Notes: generated by a model not told the origin, from the sequence alone. A DNA stretch of 23,274 nt from CAZTPJ01 sp964614515 (GCA_964614515.1 CAZTPJ010000059.1:1-23274), one strand, 5' to 3'. Shown: positions 6,448 through 15,807, counted from the stretch's first letter. Program-made: numbers and translations.

Positions 6448-9135
6448 ATGCGTCTGTGCCGAACGTCCCTGTGTTCCCTTCGCTTTGGCGCCCTGGGTTT
6501 GCTCATCGCCGCCGCCAGCGGGCAGGCCCAGTCCTATACCTACACCCTCATCGCCGACACGCAGCCCGGCGTGTTCAACGGCCTGATGGGCTTGCCCTCG
6601 ATCAACGCCGAAGGCCGTGTGGCTTTCTGGGCAAGACTGGCCTCCAACAACGTCTCAGGCGTCTACACCGGAACCGGCGGCGTGCCAACGCTCATCGCGG
6701 ATGAGAACGGCCCGATTGGCGGCGTCTTTGCCTACGGCCTGACGAGCCTGAACAACTTCGGTGAAGTCGCCTTCTACGCGGGTCTTGATAACGCCAAGAC
6801 GGGCATCTTCAAGAGCAGCGGCGGACCCCTGACCACCATCGCCCTCAGCGGCTCCGGCACGCAGGACTTCGCGTGGTTCAACTTCTATCCAACGATCAAT
6901 AACCTCGGCCGTGTCGCCTTTAGCGGCGCGACGTTCCATGGAGCGGTCGAAGGGGCCTACACCGGCACCGGCGGTACCATCACCAAACTCTTCGATACCT
7001 CCGGCCCATTCGTTCCCACCGGCAACAACGGGTACCGCTGCGTCATCAACGATGCGGGCGTGACGGCGTTCTTCGTCAAGCGCACCAACAACGTCTCCGG
7101 GATCGAGCGAAGTTCCGGTGCCGGCGTCACCACGATCTACTCCAACGCCGCGCCGCCGATCCTCGCGATCCAGAGCGATCCGGGCTTCAACAACCTCGGG
7201 CGTGCCTCGTTCACATGGACCGAGTTCAACCTTGTGCAATACCTCGGCCACGGCGATGGCGGCCCGCGAACGGTCGTATCGACCAACGGCGGCCCGATCG
7301 CGCATTCGGGCAACTCCGCGATCAGCGGCGTCAACCGCGTCGCGTCCAATGCCTCGCTTTCGCCGAACCTTGACAGCGCGATTCTTACAGGCCCGAGCCT
7401 CACCGCCAACAAAGTCGTCAAGAGGGGCGATGTACTCTTCGGCCGCACTGTCGATCTGCTCGCCATGAGTCCGCGCAGCATCAACGATGCTGGACAGGTC
7501 GCGTTCTGGGTTGAGTTCACCGACCTTTCGCGGGCGGTCATCCGCGCCAACCCCATCCGACCCTGCTTTCACACACCCACCGATCGCGTCATGCTTCTGG
7601 AGTTCGATGACATCAACGGACCAATCGCCAACAACGCCGCCGGCGGGCAGGATGGCATCCTCGCCGCCGGCGCGATGATCGACCCCAACGGCCGCAGCGG
7701 CACCGCAGTGGCGTTGGATGGCACAGGCGCGCACGTTGATGTGCCACACTACCCGGCCATCGACATCGGCGAGGGCGACTTCTCGATCGAAGCCTGGGTT
7801 CGATTGTCAACATCCTCTTCGGGACGACGCATCATCGTCGAGAAGGTCGGCGATGCCACCGGCGTACTGCGCGGCTTTTCCTTCTATCTCCACAACGGCC
7901 GCCTGCGATGCGATCTGATGGATGACTCGGGATCAACCACGTTCAACTCGGCCACGCTGGTGCCCGCCGATGGCCAGTGGCACATGGTGGCCCTCACCAT
8001 CGATCGCGACAGTCCCGATGGCCTGCGCTTCTATATCGACGGGCAACCCGTCGGCGCGATCGGCGACCCGACGGCACGCCGCGGCTCGCTTTCGGAACCC
8101 ACCACCGCCCTGCGCATCGGCGCTGCGTCGGCCGGCGCACCGGCCGGGTTCCTCGGCAGCATCGACGATGTGAGTCTCCTGCGTCGCGTACTCATGCCCG
8201 GGGAGATTCAGTCCCTGCACGCGGTCGATGCGGGGCGCTGCAACTCGAGCGCGGCCCTCATCTGGGACACCCCCTTCTGTCGTTTCGCCGCCAGCGCCCA
8301 GACCACAGCGCTGATCTGCAACAGCGCTTCGGTCGCGCGGACCTACAACTACTCATTCTCGGGCTTGTCATCGGCCGTCTGCGGCTCGATCAACGGCCCG
8401 GCCGTGTTCACACCCTTTGGCGGGTCGGTTGTTGTGCCCGCGGGGCAGTGCGTGCAGGTTCCCGTGACCATCGCGCGGCCCGCGCAGATGACGGCGGTTG
8501 GACAGGTGGGTTGTTATGAGATGGCCGTGATGGAGGTCGCCAGCGGCGACTTGTTCACCGTTCGCGGCTCTGTGCAGGATCGCCGCGACTTGTGTACGCA
8601 ACTGCCCATCGATGTGTCCGCCGAAGTTGGCACACCCGTGATGATCCCCCTGCGCATGACCAACACCTCCGACAACCCCATCGCGTTCGACACCACCATC
8701 ACCATCTACAACGAGCAGATGCAGCCGGCGTGCTGCATCGTGGGTGTCCACGGCCTGCCGCCCGGCGAACCGGCGCGATTCGCCATCGCGCTCAACCCCG
8801 GCGAGGTCTTTGCCATGGATGTGCCCGTCGAGTTCCACGAGTATGACCCGTTCGCGTTGTACTCGGTCGTGGTTGAGACATCCACGCCGGGCCAGACGCC
8901 GATGGCCGCGGGTTCAACGATCCTGCGCAACGTGATTCCCTCGACGTGCTACGCGGACTGTGATCAGTCCACCGGCGCGGGCGTGCTGGACATCTTCGAC
9001 TTCCTGTGCTTCGGCAATGCGTTTGCCGTGAATGATCCGTATGCGTGCGACTGCGACCTGAGTTCGGGGCCGAACGTCTGCGACATCTTTGACTTCCTGT
9101 GCTTCGGCAACGCCTTCGCGACGGGGTGCCCGTAG
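6448..9135 (+). CDS. Large secreted protein: seven-repeat domain, LamG domain, GC-type dockerin module
   Basis: The protein has 895 residues. The ATG at 6448 follows CCGGAG; a signal peptide ends at about residue 28 (ASGQAQS). Repeats with cores such as SINAEGRVAF, SLNNFGEVAF, TINNLGRVAF and SINDAGQVAF start near residues 51, 100, 149, 199, 246, 292 and 344. The spacing is about 49 residues, and the sixth copy is degenerate. Units often also carry GVYTGTGG-like motifs. Seven such units suggest a beta-propeller (inference; they resemble DUF7453-type repeats). Residues about 418-590 form a LamG/concanavalin-like domain (AVALDGTGAHVDVP, FSIEAWVRL, WHMVALTID, RFYIDGQPVG, GSIDDVSLLRRVL). Ig-like beta segments follow. 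Residues 833-895 are a complete eight-cysteine dockerin module. It is probably a surface-attached carbohydrate- or matrix-binding protein. Confidence 0.88.
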   Translation: MRLCRTSLCSLRFGALGLLIAAASGQAQSYTYTLIADTQPGVFNGLMGLPSINAEGRVAFWARLASNNVSGVYTGTGGVPTLIADENGPIGGVFAYGLTSLNNFGEVAFYAGLDNAKTGIFKSSGGPLTTIALSGSGTQDFAWFNFYPTINNLGRVAFSGATFHGAVEGAYTGTGGTITKLFDTSGPFVPTGNNGYRCVINDAGVTAFFVKRTNNVSGIERSSGAGVTTIYSNAAPPILAIQSDPGFNNLGRASFTWTEFNLVQYLGHGDGGPRTVVSTNGGPIAHSGNSAISGVNRVASNASLSPNLDSAILTGPSLTANKVVKRGDVLFGRTVDLLAMSPRSINDAGQVAFWVEFTDLSRAVIRANPIRPCFHTPTDRVMLLEFDDINGPIANNAAGGQDGILAAGAMIDPNGRSGTAVALDGTGAHVDVPHYPAIDIGEGDFSIEAWVRLSTSSSGRRIIVEKVGDATGVLRGFSFYLHNGRLRCDLMDDSGSTTFNSATLVPADGQWHMVALTIDRDSPDGLRFYIDGQPVGAIGDPTARRGSLSEPTTALRIGAASAGAPAGFLGSIDDVSLLRRVLMPGEIQSLHAVDAGRCNSSAALIWDTPFCRFAASAQTTALICNSASVARTYNYSFSGLSSAVCGSINGPAVFTPFGGSVVVPAGQCVQVPVTIARPAQMTAVGQVGCYEMAVMEVASGDLFTVRGSVQDRRDLCTQLPIDVSAEVGTPVMIPLRMTNTSDNPIAFDTTITIYNEQMQPACCIVGVHGLPPGEPARFAIALNPGEVFAMDVPVEFHEYDPFALYSVVVETSTPGQTPMAAGSTILRNVIPSTCYADCDQSTGAGVLDIFDFLCFGNAFAVNDPYACDCDLSSGPNVCDIFDFLCFGNAFATGCP

Positions 9136-9244
9136 GGAACACTGACGCAAGCCGGGAATCGAGTCGTCCGCGCCGTGCGCTATCATTGCGTTGCGATCAA
9201 GCCTACACGCCGCGCATCGCCCGATGGGCGATCAGGAGCCGCCG

Positions 9245-9943
9245 ATGACCCGACCGCCCGCCACCGCTGATACATCCGCGAACCCGCGACATCCGGTCCA
9301 GATACCTCCGGGCGGCTCGGCGACGGTGATGGACCGACTTCGCGTGGAGACGCGAGCGGCGCACGAGGCTACCGAGGGCATTCCCTTCAGCGCCGCGATG
9401 GTGCAGCGGCGATTGCCGAAGGATCGCTTCATCGCGCACCTGGCCGCGATGGCCATCGTTCACGAGGCCCTCGAAGCCGCTCTCGCGGCGTCGACTCACC
9501 CGACGGTGCGGCGAGTCTGGCGGGACGATCTGCGAAAACTTCCGCTCCTGCGGCGCGATCTCGCCTTCTTTGACGCGACTTCACTGGAAGGCGATGCCGT
9601 GGCAGCGCCGGCGGGGGCCTACGCCGCCCACATCCGGGCCTTGGCGGCCGAAAAGCCCGTGGCCCTGCTCGGCCATCTGTACGTGCTGGAGGGCTCGACG
9701 CTCGGTGCGACGATTCTGCACGGGCACATCAAGGAGGCGTATGGCCTGGATCAGGATGGCCTCGCGTACTACTCGCCGTACGGCAACGCCGTCATGCCGC
9801 ATTGGCGGGAGTTCAAAGACCGCATGAATGAGTCGGCTGTCGATCCGGCCGAGCAGAGTCAGATCGTGGATGGCGCGAAAGTCGCGTTCGCACGCATCGG
9901 AGAGATCCTCGCGGCCTTTTCGAAGGGCCTGCCTTCGCGGTGA
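9245..9943 (+). CDS. Heme oxygenase-like protein (biliverdin-producing type)
   Basis: The 232-residue cytoplasmic protein should open the heme ring to biliverdin, CO and iron. The ATG at 9245 has CAGGAG about six bases upstream; the frame extends further but without a ribosome site. The first 26 residues are a Pro/Thr-rich lead that is probably disordered. The family pattern starts at DRLRVETRAAHEATEG, where His40 fits the proximal heme ligand. YVLEGSTLGA (146-155) matches the helix that packs over the heme. Length and all-helical composition agree with bacterial heme oxygenases such as BphO. The MFS gene follows 55 bp downstream and may be co-transcribed. No phytochrome or TonB-type heme uptake gene is nearby, so iron scavenging versus bilin supply is open. 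Confidence 0.85.
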   Translation: MTRPPATADTSANPRHPVQIPPGGSATVMDRLRVETRAAHEATEGIPFSAAMVQRRLPKDRFIAHLAAMAIVHEALEAALAASTHPTVRRVWRDDLRKLPLLRRDLAFFDATSLEGDAVAAPAGAYAAHIRALAAEKPVALLGHLYVLEGSTLGATILHGHIKEAYGLDQDGLAYYSPYGNAVMPHWREFKDRMNESAVDPAEQSQIVDGAKVAFARIGEILAAFSKGLPSR

Positions 9944-9998
9944 CGGCCGGTTCGCGGCCGGACGGCGCTGTGGATGGGCAGTTCCTACCCTCGTAGCC

Positions 9999-11276
9999 AT
10001 GTCTGAATCGATTCCGCAAGTTCGACCCCTGCATCAGTCGGCGGCGGGTCTGCGCGCCGGGGCCGAGGGCGCGGTTGACGCGTTCGACGCGGTGCTCGCC
10101 CGTCGCCCGTTGCTGGTGGCGATGGCGTTGTTGTTTGTCTCAGCACTTCCGGACACGATGGTGGTGCCGCTGCTCAATGAGTTGTTCGTGGGTCGCTACG
10201 GCGTGAATTCGGCCGTGGCGCACGGGTTTATGTCCGTGAACCTCGTCGGGGCGGTGTGCGCTATTCCGTTGCTGATTGCGCTGCGCCGGCGTCTGGCGCC
10301 GGGTGTGGTGCTGATCCTCGCGGCGTTGGCGAGCGCGCCGCTGCTGGCGGTGATGTATCTGCCGATCGGGTTCGCCGCCACGATCGGCGTGCGATTCGTC
10401 GAGGGCGCTGCCGACCTGATCGTCTTCGCCGTGCTGTTCGATCTGATCGCCAAGGCCGGTTCGCGCACCACGCGAGGGCGCCGGCTGGGCCTGGCGGGTA
10501 CGGTGCTGACGCTCGGGCTCTTCGCGGGGGCGGTGATCGGTGGAATCGTCGGTGAGGGGGATGCGCCGGCCGTGTTTCTGGTGGGCGCGACGGCGATGTG
10601 CTTCGTGGGGATCTCGGCGGCGGCGGCCTTGCCGCTGTTTCGCGCACTCATTCGCTCATGTCCCGCGGTGAGCGATTCGGGTGATGTGGTGCTGAGTCGC
10701 CGTCGTCTTTGGCCGCCGCTGATGATGGTGTTCGGAGATCGCGCGATCGCCGGCCTGATGTCGGCGACGCTTCCGCTGTACTTCGCGAGCGTCGCGGGGC
10801 TTGGGGCGATGTCTCGCGGGTGGCTCATCGGTGTGCCGCTGCTGCTGATGGCGTTTGGCGCGTGGCCGATGGGCGCGGTGGGAGACCGCATCGGACACCT
10901 TCGATTGCGCACAATCGCGGCGGTGTTGTACGCGGGGGCGATCGCCTCGGTGCCGCTCGTCGCCGATGCGGAGCAAGGCATGATGCTGGCGATCATGGCG
11001 CTCGTGGGCGTGGCGGGGGCGGCGCTGCTGCCCACAGCGCTGTCTCTGACGACGGCCACCGGGAAGGGATCCGTCGCCATGGGCGCCTATCGCGCCGCGG
11101 GGGATGTGGGCTACATGCTCGGCATCGCCATGGCCGGGGCCATGCTGGCGCTCGCCGGTGGTGAGACCGCGTCGGCGTTCACGATGGTCATTCTCTGTTT
11201 CGCCGGCGTACACCTGGCTATCACGGTCGTGACGACGCTGGCGGTGAGATCACCCCGCGCTGCGCTGGGCGCGTGA
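9999..11276 (+). CDS. MFS family transporter
   Basis: This 425-residue inner-membrane protein has about twelve hydrophobic segments, starting at LLVAMALLFVSALPDTMVVPLL and ending at VHLAITVVTTLAV. An MFS motif-A-like loop, GAVGDRIGHLRLR, lies between later helices, and an Arg-rich loop separates the two halves near residues 210-240. Substrate and direction are not evident. The first 30 residues are a hydrophilic lead. The ATG at 9999 is the first ATG after the heme oxygenase stop in this frame, but no Shine-Dalgarno sequence is visible, so the start is less certain than the gene. It may share a transcript with the heme oxygenase. Its TGA stop is followed in the same frame by an orphan dockerin fragment. 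Confidence 0.88.
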   Translation: MSESIPQVRPLHQSAAGLRAGAEGAVDAFDAVLARRPLLVAMALLFVSALPDTMVVPLLNELFVGRYGVNSAVAHGFMSVNLVGAVCAIPLLIALRRRLAPGVVLILAALASAPLLAVMYLPIGFAATIGVRFVEGAADLIVFAVLFDLIAKAGSRTTRGRRLGLAGTVLTLGLFAGAVIGGIVGEGDAPAVFLVGATAMCFVGISAAAALPLFRALIRSCPAVSDSGDVVLSRRRLWPPLMMVFGDRAIAGLMSATLPLYFASVAGLGAMSRGWLIGVPLLLMAFGAWPMGAVGDRIGHLRLRTIAAVLYAGAIASVPLVADAEQGMMLAIMALVGVAGAALLPTALSLTTATGKGSVAMGAYRAAGDVGYMLGIAMAGAMLALAGGETASAFTMVILCFAGVHLAITVVTTLAVRSPRAALGA

Positions 11277-11450
11277 GACTCGGGTCGTCGCGGCGGCACG
11301 GGCGGGGCCGACATCATCGACATGGGGGCGTTCGAGTTTCAGAGCACCATTGGGTGCTACGCGGGTTGCGATCAATCCACGGGCGTGGGCGTGCTGGACA
11401 TCTTCGACTTCTTCTGCTTTGGCAACGCCTTCCAGGCGGGGTGTCGGTGA
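11277..11450 (+). pseudogene. Orphan half dockerin module, remnant of a secreted-protein gene
   Basis: Directly after the MFS stop and in the same frame the sequence encodes DSGRR, then GGTGGADIIDMGAFEFQ, then CYAGCDQ, GVGVLDIFDFFCFGNAF and GCR, ending at TGA 11448-11450. From about 11292 it is nearly identical in DNA to the 3' end of the beta-helix gene (about 15378-15490). That gene carries two dockerin repeats and eight cysteines; here repeat one runs straight into the tail of repeat two, leaving four cysteines. This looks like recombination between the two internal repeats, in a copy that lost its 5' part. No start codon with a ribosome site was found, so it is probably not expressed alone. 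Confidence 0.75.
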
Positions 11451-11600
11451 TCGTCGTTTGAACGGTGCAAGACACTTGTCGGATCGAGACATCCGAATCA
11501 CACGGTCCCTGGCTGCCTCGGACGCAGCCTCGCGAGGCCCAATCGACGGACAGGACAGGCACGTCCGGAGGAATCGGCCAGTTTCCTGGCCAGAGGACCA

Positions 11601-11628
11601 TTGTATTTCCCGGCCGGAACAGTACAAT
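11601..11628 (+). promoter_or_regulatory. Possible sigma-70-type promoter before the AraC-type gene
   Basis: TTGTAT at 11601-11606 and TACAAT at 11623-11628 are separated by 16 bases and lie about 65 bp before the regulator's start. The -10 box matches five of six consensus bases, the -35 box only three. The rest of the gene-free stretch 11451-11692 shows only a short hairpin (GGCCAG-TTTC-CTGGCC at 11576-11591). Confidence 0.3.
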
Positions 11629-11692
11629 GAACTTCCCGGCGTCTCGGCGGACGCCGCTGTAACGCCTCCGCCAGAGGACACATCATCGCGGC

Positions 11693-12610
11693 ATGTCAGG
11701 GCATGGTGCGGATATGAAATCTCTCGTGGATTCCGGGCCGAGCGTGATGCCGGCGATCCCATCGCTCAGCGATGCGGCCTCGGCCCGCGCGATGCACAAC
11801 GCCGCGGAGCGCCCGCCGACTCCGGTCCCCGCATCTCGCGATGACGCGTGCATCATCCTGGAAGTTCAGGACCATGTCTACCGGCCCATGCAGTCATTCC
11901 GCCGCCATGCGCATGCGTATTCGAGCCTCTTTGTGATGTTGGGCGGGGTCGTGCGCGAACGCTCCGGGCGGGAGGATGAATTGTGTGCCCCGGGCAGCAT
12001 CGGGTTGATCCCCGCGGCCGTGGAACATCGCAGTGACTTCGGATCAGACGCGACGCGAACGCTGACGGTGGTCTTTGACGACTCGGCCGCGTGGCTGCTC
12101 AATGACCATCGACTCCCTGACGTCGCGCGATATGCCCGGGGCGCACAGATTGAATCGCTCGCCCGGCAGCTTGCGCTCGCCAACGTACAGCCGGATGCCG
12201 CGCAGTCGTTGGCCACGCAGGAGATCATCCTGCGGATGCTCGATGGGCTCCTTGGCGCGGGTCCGCGAGGGGCCTTGCGCCACGGCTCGTGCGCTGCGTG
12301 GTTGGCGGACGCGACGGAGTATCTTCGCACACATGCCTGTCAGCCGCTGGATCTTGCCGCGCTGAGCGCTGCCATCGGGCGGCATCCGGCCCACATCTGC
12401 CGGGCGTTTCGCGCAGCGTTCGGCTGCTCGCTGACGGACTATGTCCTGTTCATGCGTGTGCAGTCCGCGTGCGGCATGCTGCGCGGCACGCAGACATCGC
12501 TGGCGTCGATCGCCGTGAAGACAGGCTTCTATGACCAGGCGCACCTGACCCGCGTCTTCCGGCGCTTTATCGGAACGACCCCGAGCGCCTATCGACATCG
12601 CGCACGCTGA
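11693..12610 (+). CDS. AraC family transcriptional regulator
   Basis: This 305-residue DNA-binding protein has an N-terminal cupin-like effector domain and a C-terminal double helix-turn-helix. The sensor part (about residues 52-190) contains FRRHAHAYSSLFVMLGG and the PGSIGLIPAAVEH turn typical of AraC-type cupins. The last hundred residues carry the AraC signature: LDLAALSAAIGRHPAHICRAF and later GFYDQAHLTRVFRRF followed by GTTPSAYR. The first 50 residues are low complexity and no ribosome site precedes the ATG at 11693, so the true start could be at 11714 or 11750. The ligand and targets are not visible. It could act on the beta-helix gene 121 bp downstream or on distant genes. Confidence 0.88.
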   Translation: MSGHGADMKSLVDSGPSVMPAIPSLSDAASARAMHNAAERPPTPVPASRDDACIILEVQDHVYRPMQSFRRHAHAYSSLFVMLGGVVRERSGREDELCAPGSIGLIPAAVEHRSDFGSDATRTLTVVFDDSAAWLLNDHRLPDVARYARGAQIESLARQLALANVQPDAAQSLATQEIILRMLDGLLGAGPRGALRHGSCAAWLADATEYLRTHACQPLDLAALSAAIGRHPAHICRAFRAAFGCSLTDYVLFMRVQSACGMLRGTQTSLASIAVKTGFYDQAHLTRVFRRFIGTTPSAYRHRAR

Positions 12611-12731
12611 TCTGCGCAAATCCCGTACAAGACGGCCAAGGCCAACTCCGCGATCCTCATCGTGCGCGTGCGGTCGCGTGCCAGTTCGCGGCCCACGCTT
12701 CAAGCAGGACCGCGCGAAAAGGAGGAACCCC

Positions 12732-15629
12732 ATGTTCGCTCGATGGATGACCGTCTTGGTGTGGGTGATGGCGTCGGCCGCGATGGGTCAGATGACCTGG
12801 TTCGTGGATGATGATGCGCCGGCCGGGGGCAACGGCATGAGCTGGGCCTCGCCTTTCAAGCATCTTCAGGATGCGCTGATGGCGGCGCAACCCGGCGACC
12901 GCATTCACGTCGGGGCTGGAACCTATTACCCGGATCGAAACGCCGCCAATCCAACGGGCACGGGGGACCGCAAGGCGACGTTTCAACTCAAGCCGCGGGT
13001 GACGCTGCTGGGCAGTTTCGCCGGGTTCGGGGCCGTGAATCCCAACGAGCGCGTCGCGCCGGGCACGTTTCCCAAGACGAGCATTCTCAGCGGCGATCTG
13101 ATGCAGAACGATGGTCCGAACTTCGCCAACCGGGGTGACAACTCGATCCACATCGTCAACGGAACCGGAGGCGTGATTCAAGGCACGCAGGCGACGGGCC
13201 TCGATGGGTTCCAGATCTCCGGCGGCAACGCCAACGGCGCGGTTGTCACGCAGCAGCGCGGCGGCGGGTACTACATGGAGAACGGCGATGTGGTCATCTT
13301 CGGCTGCGAGTTCAAGGACAACCAGGCGTCGGGGGGCGGCGGCGCGGGATACATCTCCGGCGGGCGGTTCCGCGGCGCCCTGTGCCGATTCAACCTCAAC
13401 CAGACGCAGAGCAACGGCGGAGCGATCTTTCTTGAGAACGCGGCGGCCCACGTCATCCTCGAAGATAACAGCCGCTGCGAAAACAATCGCGCCCCCGCCG
13501 GCGGCGCGCTCTTCGCCGGCCCGGCCTCCAGACTCGAAGTCACCGGCAGCACCCTCGCCAGCAACACCGCCACCTTCTCCGGCGGCGCTGTGCAGGGTGT
13601 GGGAAACGCGAACATCCTCCTGACCAACACCGTGATCGGGACCAACACGGCCGGGCAACAAGGCGGCGGCATCTGGAGTCTCAACAGCACAATGACAATC
13701 AACGGAGGGAAGATCGATTCCAACCGGGCGTTGTTTGGTGGAGGCGTCTTCGTGTCCATGGGCGGCCTCAGTGTGGACAACGCGATGATCTGCAACAACG
13801 AGGCCAACACTGGCGGCGGCGCTGTGCTGCAGAACACCAACGCCACGTTCAACAACACGACGTTCCTGGCCAACACCGCCCTCCAGACCGGCGGCGGCGG
13901 CGTCTTCGCGGAGATCGGCCCGCCGCAGAACAACATGACGTGCAACTTCAACGCGTGCGAGTTTGATGGCAATCGATCCGACGGCCAGTTTGGGCTTGGC
14001 GGGGGCGCGATGTGCCTGAGCACCGGCTTTGGTCCCACGCCCGTCACGTTCAATGCCAACCTCATCGACTGCTTGCTCCGAAACAACCGGTCCGAGCGGT
14101 TCGGCGCTGGAGTGTTCGGTTCCTCCTTCCTTCCCGGACACCGTCTCAATCTCAAGTTGGAAACGTCCTATTTCTTCGATAACTCGGCACGGGTCTCCGG
14201 CGGGGCCATCTATGCCGAGGGCGGCGATGAGCCGACCGGCGGGCGAACGACGCTGACCATCGACGAGTGCGAGTTTGCCCGCAACGAGTGCGACGCGGAC
14301 GGGGGCGCGGTGCTTTGTTTTCGCACCAATCCGACAACCATCCGTGGTAGCACCTTCCGGGACTGCGCAGCGGGGAATCAGGGCGGCGCGGTGATGCTGT
14401 ACAGCGATCAGGGGGCTCGGACGTACACCGGCGAGGGCAACGTGTTCGAGGGCAACAGCGCGGCGGTGCGCGGCGGGGCCGTGTGCATCGTGAGTGAACG
14501 CGACGCACTCTGGAACCTGACCTTCGACTCCGACCGATATGTCGGCAACTTCGCGGTGGAAGGGGGCGGAGGCCTTCAGGGCATCATGCAGGGGTCGTGG
14601 CGCATGCAGGATTGCGACCTGGTGGACAACGGCAGCGTCCAGAGCGGCGCTGGCGCGATCCAGCTTTCGACCAATTCCCCGGACACCTCGTTCGAGGCCG
14701 ATCGCGTGTTCATCGCAGGTTCCTGGGGACACCTCGCCGTCGCGGATCTGGACTACACGGGACCTGAAGGCCCCGGTTCGGCCACCGCAACCTTTGATTC
14801 ATGCGTGGTGGCCGGCGGCGAGGTCACCGATGGCGCGGCGATCGTCACCTCGGGCTTTGATCTGTCGCTGGTCAACTCCGCCGTGTTCGGCAACTCGTCC
14901 ACCGCGGGCGATGCCGCGGGGATCATCATCAACGGCGGCGGAGATCATCAGGTGATCAACTCCACCATCGCCGGCAACCAGGCCCCGGTGGGCAACGGCG
15001 GCGGCGTTCGCATCATCGACACCTCGCTGACGGTGGCCAACTCGATCCTCTCACACAACGTGAACACGAGCGGCTCATCACAGGAGGCGCAGATTTCCGC
15101 CCTGGGGACCAGTTCGATCACCCTCAACCACTCGCTGGTGCAGAACCTCACGGGCAGCCTCGGGGGCACGGGCAACATCGGCGGCGACCCGCTCTTCGTG
15201 GACATCCTCGGGCCGGACCTGATGCCATGGACGGGCGATGAAGATGTCGCGATCGATGCGATGTCCCCGTGCATTGACGCGGGGGACAACACGGCCGTGC
15301 CCGCGGGGATCACCGTCGATCTCGGCGGCCACCCGCGCTATGTCGATGACCCGATGATGCCCAACACGGGCGTGCCCGGCGGCACAGGAGGGGCCGACAT
15401 CATCGACATGGGGGCGTTCGAGTTTCAGGCACCGGCCGGGTGCTACGCGGACTGCGATCCGTCCACGGGCGTGGGCGTGCTGGACATCTTTGACTTCCTG
15501 TGCTTCGGGAACCGGTTCGCCACGGGTGAGCCGTATGCCTGCGACTGCGATCTCACCACGGGCGCAGGCGTCTGCGACATCTTCGACTTCCTCTGCTTCG
15601 GCAACGCCTTTAGCGCGGGGTGTCCCTAG
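12732..15629 (+). CDS. Large secreted parallel beta-helix protein with choice-of-anchor-Q-like segment and GC-type dockerin module
   Basis: The protein has 965 residues. The ATG at 12732 follows a strong AAAAGGAGG site and begins a signal peptide ending at about residue 19 (ASAAMGQ). The start of the mature protein, WFVDDDAPAGGNGMSWASPF then LQDALMAAQPGDRIHVGAGTYYP, is the standard opening of planctomycete right-handed beta-helix proteins. Residues about 150-820 are irregular helix rungs with many GGGA, NN and N-T-x-x-GGA turns, as in polymorphic outer-membrane repeats. SPCIDAGD to GADIIDMGAFEFQ (about 844-899) matches the choice-of-anchor Q segment. The last 63 residues are the eight-cysteine dockerin module. 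It is probably a surface adhesin or polysaccharide-active protein; no catalytic residues could be assigned. Its 3' end resembles the orphan fragment at 11277. Confidence 0.88.
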   Translation: MFARWMTVLVWVMASAAMGQMTWFVDDDAPAGGNGMSWASPFKHLQDALMAAQPGDRIHVGAGTYYPDRNAANPTGTGDRKATFQLKPRVTLLGSFAGFGAVNPNERVAPGTFPKTSILSGDLMQNDGPNFANRGDNSIHIVNGTGGVIQGTQATGLDGFQISGGNANGAVVTQQRGGGYYMENGDVVIFGCEFKDNQASGGGGAGYISGGRFRGALCRFNLNQTQSNGGAIFLENAAAHVILEDNSRCENNRAPAGGALFAGPASRLEVTGSTLASNTATFSGGAVQGVGNANILLTNTVIGTNTAGQQGGGIWSLNSTMTINGGKIDSNRALFGGGVFVSMGGLSVDNAMICNNEANTGGGAVLQNTNATFNNTTFLANTALQTGGGGVFAEIGPPQNNMTCNFNACEFDGNRSDGQFGLGGGAMCLSTGFGPTPVTFNANLIDCLLRNNRSERFGAGVFGSSFLPGHRLNLKLETSYFFDNSARVSGGAIYAEGGDEPTGGRTTLTIDECEFARNECDADGGAVLCFRTNPTTIRGSTFRDCAAGNQGGAVMLYSDQGARTYTGEGNVFEGNSAAVRGGAVCIVSERDALWNLTFDSDRYVGNFAVEGGGGLQGIMQGSWRMQDCDLVDNGSVQSGAGAIQLSTNSPDTSFEADRVFIAGSWGHLAVADLDYTGPEGPGSATATFDSCVVAGGEVTDGAAIVTSGFDLSLVNSAVFGNSSTAGDAAGIIINGGGDHQVINSTIAGNQAPVGNGGGVRIIDTSLTVANSILSHNVNTSGSSQEAQISALGTSSITLNHSLVQNLTGSLGGTGNIGGDPLFVDILGPDLMPWTGDEDVAIDAMSPCIDAGDNTAVPAGITVDLGGHPRYVDDPMMPNTGVPGGTGGADIIDMGAFEFQAPAGCYADCDPSTGVGVLDIFDFLCFGNRFATGEPYACDCDLTTGAGVCDIFDFLCFGNAFSAGCP

Positions 15630-15807
15630 CGACGACTCGCGGCGGGCATGGCCCCCGGGCGGAGGCTGCGGCGGCGATTCCGGGGTGTTCACGGGTGTCA
15701 ACCATGACTTTGTGGCGATCCGCGCTGAACATGCGGCGATTGGAGGCGAACGTGCTGGGGTTGTTTTGGCCCCTGTGGGAAGTTCCGGCGACCAAACAAT
15801 CGTTGCA

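Noticed and set aside
6655..7749. 364-codon open frame on the minus strand
   Set aside because: It is antisense to the repeat domain of the 6448-9135 protein and has no ribosome site or recognisable motif.
12657..14732. 691-codon open frame on the minus strand
   Set aside because: It is the shadow of the beta-helix gene in GC-rich DNA; its translation resembles no protein family.
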